Shown in pieces: positions 30,255 through 38,838 of a DNA stretch of 64,000 nucleotides. Origin of the DNA: Pseudomonas sp. S06B 330. Lineage in GTDB: Bacteria > Pseudomonadota > Gammaproteobacteria > Pseudomonadales > Pseudomonadaceae. The position numbers and the translations under genes were made by a program. Numbering within the stretch: the first letter of the stretch is position 1; each line of letters opens with the position of its first letter. The notes below the pieces were generated by a model. That model ran no database searches. It had not been told where the DNA came from and was given only the letters and a program-made list of their open reading frames with translations. The stretch lies in the NCBI RefSeq assembly GCF_002845275.2, contig NZ_CP088149.1, positions 1,670,501 to 1,734,500 of the forward strand. Direction: 5' to 3'.

Positions 30255-30421
30255 GATGTGATCCCGATTAGAAAAGATCGCCGCGCACTGCGCTGTGAAA
30301 TCGTTTGAAATGCGTGTAACGCGGGTGCCAGACTGATGTCTGATGAGGCGCAATAATATACGTGCCGACCGCGTTGTGGAAAAGACGCAGCGCGGGGTTT
30401 TTAGTCTGCCGAGGCCTGCAC

Positions 30422-30814
30422 ATGGAAAAGATTGAGAAAACCCTGGACGAATGGCGTGCAATGCTTGATCCGGAGCAGTACAACGTTTGTCGCCTGAAGG
30501 GCACCGAGCGGCCGTTCAGTGGCAAGTACAACGGCACCAAGACTGACGGTGTCTATCACTGTATCTGCTGCAACGCTGCGTTGTTCGATTCTAACGCCAA
30601 GTTCGACTCCGGTTGTGGCTGGCCAAGCTTCTACGAGCCGATCGAGAACCGCGCGATGATCGAGATTCGCGACACCTCCCACGGCATGATCCGTACCGAA
30701 GTGACCTGCGCCCAGTGCGATGCCCACTTGGGTCACGTATTCCCCGATGGTCCAGCGCCGACCGGGCTACGCTATTGCATTAACTCGGTCTGCCTGGACC
30801 TGGTGCCACGCTAA
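30422..30814 (+). CDS. msrB: Peptide-methionine (R)-S-oxide reductase MsrB
   Basis: A 130-residue thioredoxin-dependent reductase of methionine-R-sulfoxide in proteins. Catalytic Cys119 is in GLRYCINS, and a structural zinc is bound by Cys47/Cys50 and Cys96/Cys99. The substrate pocket residues SGCGWPSF are at 63-70. There is no MsrA fusion and no signal peptide, so it is the cytoplasmic form. The ATG at 30422 is preceded by GAGG. It is followed after 16 bases by gpx, so the two oxidative-damage genes form an operon. Confidence 0.97.
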   Translation: MEKIEKTLDEWRAMLDPEQYNVCRLKGTERPFSGKYNGTKTDGVYHCICCNAALFDSNAKFDSGCGWPSFYEPIENRAMIEIRDTSHGMIRTEVTCAQCDAHLGHVFPDGPAPTGLRYCINSVCLDLVPR

Positions 30815-30830
30815 CAGAGGAGATAGGCGC

Positions 30831-31308
<478 letters not shown>

Positions 31309-31316
<8 letters not shown>

Positions 31317-33627
31317 CCAGCACGGGTACCCAGTGATCGATCAGGGCCAGTAGCTCTTCACGACGGAAGGGCTTGGCCAGGTAATCATTCATCCCCGCCG
31401 CCCGGCAGCGCTCTCGCTCTTCGGGCATGGCGTTGGCAGTCAGGGCGACGATCGGCAGATTTGGCCAGCGTCCGCTCTGACGGATCCGTCGGCTGGCCTC
31501 ATAGCCGTCCATGACCGGCATGTTGCAATCCATCAGCACCAGCTCGAACGGCGTGTGCTGTAACTGCTCCAGCGCTTCGGCACCATGGGCGGCAATGTTC
31601 ACCTCGCAGCCGAGCTTGGCCAGCATGCCCTTGGCTACCAACTGGTTCACCGGATTGTCTTCTACCAGCAGGATGCGGGCGCGACGTTGGCTGTGCAGGG
31701 CGCGCTGTTGGGCACTGGGGTTAACGCTGTCGGTGCCCTGCAGGGTGTGCCGCAACACCTGGTACAGGGTGTTGCGCGCCAGTGGCCGAGCCTGCTGTTG
31801 CAAGGGTGTCAGGCTGGCGGCCTGTTCACCGGGAAGAAAGTTGCCATAGGCGGTCACCAGCAGGATCGGTGCCTGAATCTGTGGTCGAATCTGGAACAGG
31901 CTGTCCAGGTCGTCTGTTATCAACAGGTCAGGAGATGCGTCGCTCAGCTCATCGGGATGGTCATGGCGGCAATACTCCAGCCCCCATTCAGGCAGCAGGG
32001 TTTGCAACAGTTCGGCCAGACCGCTGCTGGCATTGCTGATCGCCGCGACACGACCGTGCAGGCGTTCGGCAGGCACCGCCGGGGTGTGGCAGGGCAGGGG
32101 TAGTTCAGCACTGAACTGGCTGCCAAAGCCGGCTTCGGAGCTGATGCTCAAGCGACCCTGCATGGCCTCGCAGAGGTTGTTGGTCAGGGCCAGCCCCAGG
32201 CCGGTACCGCCGTACTGGCGGGTAATCCCGGCCCCGGCCTGAATGAAGGGCTGGAAGATCCGTACCTGGGCTTCATGAGGGATACCGATACCGGTGTCGC
32301 AGACTTCCAGGCGCACGCCGCCGTTGCAGGCGCGAAGGCGGACATCGACGCGACCGAAGCGGGTGAACTTGAGCGCGTTGGACAGCAGGTTGCTGACAAT
32401 CTGGCGGACACGGGTGGGGTCGCCGAGGACCATGCTGGGAAACTGCGAGTCGATCAGACAGGTCAGCTCGACACTGGGTGCAGCGTTCTGCGACAACAGG
32501 TTGGCAGTGTCTTCGACCAGCGCGCCAAGGTCGAAGGGGATGCGCTCAAGTTCCAGTTGGCCGGCGTCGAATTTGGACAGGTCGAGAATGTCGTTGAGCA
32601 ACTCCACCAGCACCTTGCCAGAGTCATGGGCAATCGACAGCTGTTGGCGCTGTTCGGCGTTCAGTGGGCTGTCCAGAGACAGTGCAATCATCCCCAGCAA
32701 GCCATTGAGCGGTGTGCGGATCTCATGGCTCATATTGGCCAGAAAGGCTGCCCGGGCCTGAGCCATGTCCAGGGCGCGTCGTCGTGCATCTTCCAGTTCT
32801 TCGTTGGACTGGCTCAGGCGGGTGTTGCTGGCCTTGAGTTCATTGGTGCGCGCCGAAACGATATTTTCCAGTTCGTTGAGGTACTCGGTCAGGCGATTTT
32901 CGGCGTTGCGCCGTTGCTGAATTTCGGTGGCCATGCTGACGAACTGCTGATTGGCAACCTTGACCAGTACGCCGATCTCATCGTGCTCATGGCCAGGCGG
33001 GTACGACAGCTTCGACTGCTCAGGCTGGCGTGAGTCGCGATTGGCCAGGGCACTGATCACGCGCACCAGGGGTTTGGTCAGCATGAAGTAGAACAGCGCC
33101 AGCAGGATGCCGGTGAGGATCAGGCTGCGCATGAAGCCATTGAGCAAGGTCACCTCAGCGCGCTTGAGGAAGCGGCCGCCAAAGGCAAAGGTGTCGACTT
33201 CCAGGTACAAGGTGCCCAGGTAGTCGTTGGGCATGTGGCTGAGATACAGCGGGTCGTGGAAGTTTCGGCTTTCCCCGAACAGGAAATCGCTGATCAGACG
33301 GTAGCTGCTTTCTTCGCGAGGGCGTTGAACATCTGCAAGCACCGTGTCGTTGTTGTCGATCAGCCGCGCGCGGGTGATCGCTGGCGATTGCAGCAGGCCG
33401 CCGGTCAGCTCTTGGGCCAGCTCCGCATCGATGTTGTAGGCGATGCGTGAGGCCGGGTTGTGACTGATTTGCAGCAAAGCCTGCATCTCGCGGTTGATGG
33501 AGGCGTCTTCGCTGGCATAATCGATACCAATCTGAATGAGACTGAGCAATGTACCCAGGATGAAGCCGACCAGGACTGTCAGCCGGGCTTGCTTGTAGGA
33601 CAGGCGATTGGTGAACTTGATATCCAT
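31309..33627 (-). CDS. sagS: SagS-like hybrid sensor histidine kinase
   Basis: A 772-residue membrane hybrid kinase. TM1 at about 17-37 and TM2 at about 168-190 bracket a periplasmic sensor region (HmsP-like type), followed by a HAMP-like linker and coiled coil. The HisKA phosphoacceptor is His301 in FLANMSHEIRTPLNGLLG, and HATPase_c motifs are seen at NALKFTRFG, DTGIGIP and GGTGLGLAL. The C-terminal receiver (about 648-768) has the phospho-Asp700 in VLMDCNMPVMDG. From memory of PAO1, gene order next to gpx-msrB matches PA2824 SagS, which directs the planktonic-to-biofilm switch and feeds HptB. I infer orthology. An ATG at 33669 would add 14 residues. Confidence 0.88.
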
Positions 33628-33751
33628 GAGTCCCGAGCCAGTTTCACTTTCCGTGCGCTGCGCAAGCATAGCCGATCAGTCCCGGCTGCTGGCACGCCCT
33701 GTCACACATTCAGCAATGCCGTTGTCCTTGAATCTGTCTTGAGGAAACCTT

Positions 33752-34642
33752 GTGGACTCTCGTTTGAATGCTTTTCTGGAGCGCGCCGAAACCGTGCTCG
33801 CCCGTCTTGAACCGTTGTTGCCGGCCCCGCGCCCGCAGATCGACTGGAATCTCTGTCTGGCTGCACGCTGGCAGCGTGATGGCCGTAGCGGCTATCTGCT
33901 GCCGCTGGAGGTCAGCCTGGACATGCGCCTGTCTGATTTGATCGGCGTCGACCAGCAGCGCGAGCAATTGGGTCGCAATACGCGTCAGTTCCTCGATGGC
34001 ATGCCTGCCAACCACGCTTTGCTGTGGGGGTCGCGCGGCACCGGCAAGTCGTCGCTGGTGCGGGCACTGCTGGCCGAGCATGCCGAGGCTGGCCTGCGTC
34101 TGATTGAAATTGAACGTGATCACTTGGCCGACCTGCCGCGCGTCGTCGAGCAACTCAGCAAGCTGCCCCAGCGATTTGTGTTGTTCTGTGACGATTTGTC
34201 GTTTGAAGCCGGGGAGGGTGACTACCGGGTGCTCAAAAGCGTGCTGGATGGCTCGCTGGAGCAAGCGCCGGACAACGTTCTGTTGTACGCCACCTCGAAC
34301 CGCCGCCACCTGGTGCCGGAAAAGCAGAGCGACAACGAAAACTGGAAGATGGTCGATGGCGAGTTGCACCCCAACGAAGCGGTGGAAGACAAGATCGCCT
34401 TGTCCGACCGCTTTGGCCTGTGGCTGTCGTTTTACCCCTTCAGCCAGGACCACTACCTCAATGTCGTCGAGCACTGGATTGGCCAGTTGGCAAGCACTGC
34501 CGGGCTGAACTGGCAGCGCGACGAAGCGCTGGACATCCTCGCTGTGCGCTGGGCCACTGGCCGCGGCAACCGTAATGGCCGTTGTGCCTATCAGTTCGCT
34601 CGTTACTGGGTTGGACTGCAACTGTTGGAGCAAAAAAGATGA
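33752..34642 (+). CDS. DUF815-family AAA ATPase
   Basis: A 296-residue P-loop ATPase. Walker A WGSRGTGKSSLV is at about 92-103 and Walker B FVLFCDDLSFE at about 147-157. ATSNRRHLVPE and the closing RNGRCAYQFARYWVG are characteristic of the DUF815 (YifB/DnaC-like, sometimes called IstB-like) family. Its substrate is unknown. The start is GTG at 33752 with GAGGAAA eight bases upstream. Its stop overlaps the start of the next gene (ATGA), so the ATPase and the methionine sulfoxide reductase are translationally coupled. Confidence 0.88.
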   Translation: MDSRLNAFLERAETVLARLEPLLPAPRPQIDWNLCLAARWQRDGRSGYLLPLEVSLDMRLSDLIGVDQQREQLGRNTRQFLDGMPANHALLWGSRGTGKSSLVRALLAEHAEAGLRLIEIERDHLADLPRVVEQLSKLPQRFVLFCDDLSFEAGEGDYRVLKSVLDGSLEQAPDNVLLYATSNRRHLVPEKQSDNENWKMVDGELHPNEAVEDKIALSDRFGLWLSFYPFSQDHYLNVVEHWIGQLASTAGLNWQRDEALDILAVRWATGRGNRNGRCAYQFARYWVGLQLLEQKR

Positions 34643-35121
34643 TTGACCTCAATGCTTCTGGCGCAGGCCTTGAAGGCTACGGCCTGCTGGCTGCACAGTT
34701 GGAAGCGCTGTTTGCCGATGAGCGCGACTTCATTGCCAATGCGGCACAGTTTTCCGCCTTTCTTTACAGCCAGGTCGAAGACCTGAACTGGGCAGGTTTC
34801 TACCTCAATCGTAATGAAGAGTTGGTGCTGGGGCCGTTCCAGGGCCAGGTCGCTTGTGTGCGGATCCCGTTCGGCCGTGGTGTGTGTGGCGCTGCTGCCG
34901 CCAGCCGGGAAACCCAGCGGGTCGAAGATGTGCATGCGTTTGCAGGGCATATCGCTTGCGATAGCGCATCGAACAGTGAACTGGTGATTCCGCTGGTCAA
35001 AGAAGGGCGTTTGATTGGTGTGCTGGACCTGGACAGTCCGAAGCTGGCGCGCTTCAGCGAGGCGGATCAAGTCGGGCTTGAACGCCTGGCGGCAATCTTT
35101 CTGCGTTTGAGCGACTGCTGA
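34639..35121 (+). CDS. msrC: Free methionine-(R)-sulfoxide reductase (GAF domain)
   Basis: A 160-residue single GAF-domain enzyme that reduces free L-methionine-(R)-sulfoxide. Cys73, Cys83 and Cys107 have exactly the spacing (10 and 24) of the E. coli enzyme's three catalytic cysteines, in contexts VACVRIPFGRGVCGAAA and GHIACDSASNSELVIP. The ATG overlaps the ATPase stop by four bases. A REPIN-like element follows 21 bases later. With msrB and gpx 4 kb away, it adds to a local cluster of oxidative-damage repair genes. Confidence 0.94.
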   Translation: MIDLNASGAGLEGYGLLAAQLEALFADERDFIANAAQFSAFLYSQVEDLNWAGFYLNRNEELVLGPFQGQVACVRIPFGRGVCGAAAASRETQRVEDVHAFAGHIACDSASNSELVIPLVKEGRLIGVLDLDSPKLARFSEADQVGLERLAAIFLRLSDC

Positions 35122-35142
35122 CTATTTGAAAACTTTCGATTC

Positions 35143-35256
35143 GTAGCCGCTGCCGCCAGGCTGTGATCGGGCGTGAAACGGCCGTCATTCAGGCGCCTCT
35201 CGGTAACTGAATGACGCCTGCTTCGTAGGCGATCGCAGCCTGGCAGCAGCGGCTAC
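35143..35256. repeat. REPIN-like inverted REP doublet (copy 2)
   Basis: GTAGCCGCTGCCGCCAGGCT (35143-35162) pairs with the end of the element (35237-35256) with one mismatch. Inside, CGTCATTCAG and CTGAATGACG form a second perfect 10-bp stem, so the whole unit can fold into one long hairpin. It is related to the copy at 26254 and lies in the convergent gap between msrC and the next gene. Confidence 0.88.
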
Positions 35257-35273
35257 AACTGGCCGGGCAGGAC

Positions 35274-36041
35274 TCAGTCGTAAATGACTTTCTTCTTCCA
35301 GTCTTCCGTGGGGTCGGTCTTCAGGCCTTCCGTCAGCTCGTTCACCTCATCTTCGGCAGGCTCAAGTTGGCTCAGCACCTGGGCATTGGCCCGTGCCAGC
35401 AGTTTATCCATGTACTCAAGCTGCTCGCGATAGAGCACAGGGTCTGGTTGCTTGCGCAGGTATTGAACACCCCGCTCAAAGGCCAGGCGGGCATGCCCGG
35501 GCTGATTCTGTTGCAGCGCCTGCTGCCCCAGGTTGTTGAAAAACTCAATGTGCAGCAGCACCAGGATGTGGCGGATTTCCTTGACCCAGTACTTGGCCTC
35601 GTTGGTCGGCAGGAAGCCTTCTTGCGCCGCACGGGTGATCTGGTTGTGCATACCTTCCAATAGAAAGCGCACATCCTTGGCCCGGGCTTCTGTCTGGATC
35701 GGCGCAGGAGGATTGTTGACGGGAATGGCATCGCCTTGGGCGATCAAACCCTCGAGTTCAGCCATGCGGGCGCGGATATCGCGGCTGTGTTTGTCTAGGG
35801 CCAGCTGACGCTGGTTGAGATTGAGTTCCAGGCGGGTCAGCAGCAGCTTTAATGCTGGGGTCATCAGCTGGCCAGGGAAGGTTTCGGTGATCTCGCCACA
35901 ACGCCGCAAGCGTTCGGCCAGCTCGATCTTCAGCCGGGCACGCTCGAGCTTGTTGTTCTCGACCACATTGTTGAGGTAGCCGATCACGATCAATAACGCG
36001 ATCCCCGCCACAATGAGCAGGGTGATCATAAGTGGTGTCAC
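35274..36041 (-). CDS. Conserved membrane-anchored coiled-coil protein of unknown function
   Basis: A 255-residue protein. A single N-terminal transmembrane helix at about 5-24 (ITLLIVAGIALLIVIGYL) is followed by a charged, mainly helical cytoplasmic or periplasmic domain with coiled-coil character (about 25-105). A helical repeat-like region follows (ALQQNQPGHARLAFERGVQYLRKQ, about 170-195), reminiscent of a TPR pair. The tail ends KKKVIYD. It probably corresponds to a conserved hypothetical next to the tRNA cluster in PAO1. Function is unknown. Confidence 0.8.
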   Translation of the reverse strand: MTPLMITLLIVAGIALLIVIGYLNNVVENNKLERARLKIELAERLRRCGEITETFPGQLMTPALKLLLTRLELNLNQRQLALDKHSRDIRARMAELEGLIAQGDAIPVNNPPAPIQTEARAKDVRFLLEGMHNQITRAAQEGFLPTNEAKYWVKEIRHILVLLHIEFFNNLGQQALQQNQPGHARLAFERGVQYLRKQPDPVLYREQLEYMDKLLARANAQVLSQLEPAEDEVNELTEGLKTDPTEDWKKKVIYD

Positions 36042-36195
36042 CGTTAACGCCTCATACAGGATGATTTACCGTTTGAGTGTAGTGGCTTAGCTTTTGCCCG
36101 GATAGAGCTGTTTAGCGGTTGTCCGGGGCTCAGTGGTGGCATTTTGCATCTAGATTGCCGCAGCTATAAGGGTTTCAGCCAACGGTGGGTGTCAG

Positions 36196-36220
36196 AAAAA
36201 AAACGCCAAGGTACAGGCGT
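36196..36220 (-). terminator. Minus-strand terminator-like hairpin upstream of the tRNA promoter
   Basis: ACGCC/GGCGT arms (36203-36207 and 36216-36220) with an 8-base loop are followed, on the minus strand, by eight T (36196-36203). It would stop leftward transcription coming from the tRNA side before it reaches the membrane-protein gene. The rest of the 336-base gap (36042-36377) holds the tRNA promoter and leader and no gene. Confidence 0.5.
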
Positions 36221-36287
36221 GTGGAATCGACTGGCGGCTTGCAAAGCGCTGGGAAGTCATTGATTTAAATAAATTTATCGAGAGGGG

Positions 36288-36316
36288 TTGACGACTTATA
36301 AAAGCATCCTTAGAAT
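36288..36316 (+). promoter_or_regulatory. tRNA operon promoter (left copy)
   Basis: TTGACG (36288-36293) and TAGAAT (36311-36316) with a 17-base spacer, then a GC-rich discriminator GCGCGCC, typical of stable-RNA promoters. The first tRNA starts about 60 bases downstream. Confidence 0.85.
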
Positions 36317-36377
36317 GCGCGCCACTTGCAGCGTAAAGCACACAGCGAAACGCGGCAGGGAGTGAATGTTGTAGCGT

Positions 36378-36453
36378 GTCCCCTTCGTCTAGTGGCCTAG
36401 GACACCGCCCTTTCACGGCGGTAACAGGGGTTCGAGTCCCCTAGGGGACGCCA
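36378..36453 (+). tRNA. tRNA-Glu (anticodon TTC)
   Basis: 76 bases with encoded CCA. The acceptor stem is GTCCCCT/AGGGGAC, the anticodon stem CCGCC/GGCGG encloses loop CTTTCAC with TTC at 36412-36414, and the T-arm has GGTTCGAGTCC. It is the first gene of the left tRNA unit. Confidence 0.98.
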
Positions 36454-36458
36454 TATTT

Positions 36459-36534
<76 letters not shown>

Positions 36535-36561
36535 GATTCAATCGGCATCAGCCGATCAAGA

Positions 36562-36587
36562 AAGAGGCCTAAGGGCCTCTTTTTTTG
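36562..36587 (+). terminator. Terminator of the left tRNA unit
   Basis: AAGAGGCC and GGGCCTCTT arms around TAA, followed by T to 36587, 28 bases after tRNA-Gly. Confidence 0.9.
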
Positions 36588-36765
36588 TGCCCAAAATTCC
36601 CTCCTCAAGCGTTTTTCCCCTCCCGTAGTCCCGTTTCCGTCTCGACGCACCTGTTATTTCTGTCAGTTTCCAGTGAGAGCAAAATCGCGTTCAATCACTC
36701 CTGACCGCGTGGGTGACTCAGTGCAAAGCCGCCACAGTGCTGTCTTAACCAGGAAGGGAGCAGGT

Positions 36766-38706
36766 ATGGACGAGCGTAGAGCACCGCATCAGCTTTTCAA
36801 TGAACTTACCCTTGCTCAGCCGGAAGTGCCAGCGATCATCAAGGATGAGCAAGGGCTGGAGAACCCAGATGGCATTGTTGCACGTGCTGTGCTCAATGAT
36901 GACCTGGAGGTTGTGGTGCCCGCCTGGCCGTTTTCGAACGATCCGAGGATTGTCAGGGAAACAGTTTCGATTGGGTGGCGTATCGAGGGCGCGGGTTTTG
37001 TCTCGGTGAGGAATCAAGACTTCCCGACGCCGGTCGAGCCAGGAGACAAGATTCTGACCGTGCCTCAGAACTACCTGGTGCATGGCACTTATGATCTGTC
37101 ATATGAGATAAACCAGGGCGGGAACCGAAATTATTCACTGATCAAGCGGGTCACCATCGATACCGTACCGCCTCACGACCACCAACAGCCGGCGGGGGCG
37201 CGATATCCGGATGAGTTGGTCGGGGTCATCACTGATGATTACCTGAGAGAGCATGGTCAGGTGCTGGTCGCAGTGCCTTCTTATAGCAGCATGCGAGCCT
37301 TCGACCGAGCCGTGTTTTTCTGGTCTCGAGTCGACCCTATGCCGGGCGATACTCCATCGGCAGGCGAGCAGGTGTTCAGCCAGGACGATATCGAGAATCG
37401 ACGCTTGCTCCTGCCGCTTTCCGAGGCGGTTATACGTGCCGGCGGTCAGGGGCAGCACTATCTTTTCTACCGGCTATACGACCTGGCTGGTAATGAGAGC
37501 CCATTGTCCTATTCGGCGGGTATTGGCGTCACCTTGGTGCCCGCTCCGGAAAATCTGCCGGCACCTCGAATCCCGCTGTCGCCGCGAGGTTTGATTGACC
37601 GCCAGCACGCGCGGGAGGGGGCCACTGCTGAGAACGGCGTAACTGTCGAGATTGACCGTTATGACAATGCGGACAAGTCTCAATTCATTATTGTCAACTG
37701 GGGTGGGCGCGAACTGACAGAGTTGGCAGTGGATCCTGAGAGGTTTCCGCTGACGAATTTCGTACCTTGGCAGGCGCTGACAGCCAATGGCTTAGGCCCT
37801 GACACGGTGCAGGTAAGCTACCGGGTTCGTTATGGTGGGTCGCTTACACCGGCGTCACCCGAGGAGACGGTGCCCTTCGATTTCACTATCGCTGGCCAGG
37901 ACCACGCCAGTGCACCGGCCCTGCTCAACAATGATTTGGCCAGGCTGGAGGTGCGCGGAGAGGTCTCGGACCTGCCAAACACGCTGACTGCTCGGGATGA
38001 CGGGCGCGATGCCCGGGTGCTGTTGACGTTGTTCGAAGATCCGCAACTGGGCGAATGGCTAGAGGTGTACTGGGGTAGCGTGGCAGAACCGGCCACCCGC
38101 TACCAGGTGCAACCGGGTGATGTGGCCGGCAAGCCCCTGACATTGACTGTGCCCTGGGAGATCATCGAGCAGGAAAAAAACAACAGCGCCTTGCCAGTCT
38201 TCTACCGCACTGATAACAGCGTCAACCAACAGTTGTCGTCAGTGACCAGCGTGCAAGTGTTGATCGAGCCAATCCAGGGACTGCAGACGCCGAGCTTCCC
38301 TCACGCAAGTCTCCAGGGCTACCTCAACTGCTGTGTCAAGCCGCGCATCTGGGAAGGGGTGACCATTCGGGTCGCCGCGAATCCGGCTTTTGACCCCAGC
38401 GATTTGGTGGAGGTTTACTGCCAGGGCTATGAAGATCTCGGGTCACAGATTCCGATTGAGGGCACCTTGTGGTCGCAAGCAAAAGTGCTGGCAGCTGAAG
38501 AAGCACTCAATGGTTTCGAGGTAGTGGTGCCTTACTTAGTACATATCGAGCCGATGGTAAACAACGGATCGGCAACCGCTTATTACACCTTGACTAAGGT
38601 TGGCGGTGGTTTCGGTAGTTCGCGCCGGGAGCAGGTTTATATCACTCGGACATTACCGAGCGGTGAAATCTGTGGGCCGGATAACGACATTTGCAATGAG
38701 CGTTGA
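36766..38706 (+). CDS. Ig-like modular protein A (646 aa), function unknown
   Basis: A 646-residue acidic, beta-rich protein made of about five modules of 110-130 residues. Each follows the pattern: valine-rich strands, a PY/PW turn, a W-G or Y-W-G strand, a P-x-x-x-V-P strand and a Y-x-V strand. Module borders are marked by motifs such as TIDTVPP (about 127) and APENLPAPRIPLSPRGLID (about 250-270). The last module starts GYLNCC and ends in EICGPDNDIC, so cysteines bracket it. There is no signal peptide, transmembrane helix or lipobox. AGGAAGGGAG precedes ATG 36766, and the frame open to 36490 runs back through the tRNA and is rejected. It is a paralogue of the next gene. A surface or adhesive role is only inferred. 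Confidence 0.82.
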   Translation: MDERRAPHQLFNELTLAQPEVPAIIKDEQGLENPDGIVARAVLNDDLEVVVPAWPFSNDPRIVRETVSIGWRIEGAGFVSVRNQDFPTPVEPGDKILTVPQNYLVHGTYDLSYEINQGGNRNYSLIKRVTIDTVPPHDHQQPAGARYPDELVGVITDDYLREHGQVLVAVPSYSSMRAFDRAVFFWSRVDPMPGDTPSAGEQVFSQDDIENRRLLLPLSEAVIRAGGQGQHYLFYRLYDLAGNESPLSYSAGIGVTLVPAPENLPAPRIPLSPRGLIDRQHAREGATAENGVTVEIDRYDNADKSQFIIVNWGGRELTELAVDPERFPLTNFVPWQALTANGLGPDTVQVSYRVRYGGSLTPASPEETVPFDFTIAGQDHASAPALLNNDLARLEVRGEVSDLPNTLTARDDGRDARVLLTLFEDPQLGEWLEVYWGSVAEPATRYQVQPGDVAGKPLTLTVPWEIIEQEKNNSALPVFYRTDNSVNQQLSSVTSVQVLIEPIQGLQTPSFPHASLQGYLNCCVKPRIWEGVTIRVAANPAFDPSDLVEVYCQGYEDLGSQIPIEGTLWSQAKVLAAEEALNGFEVVVPYLVHIEPMVNNGSATAYYTLTKVGGGFGSSRREQVYITRTLPSGEICGPDNDICNER

Positions 38707-38838
38707 TGTTAGTTAGCAGTCGGTACGAAATCTCGGGTTTCACCGTTAGATTTTTAACCTGTTGTGCGTATGCCATGTTTAGCTTTCGTGGCAATTCATT
38801 AAATAGAAACAACCAAATCCAGCGAATGAGGTTGAATC

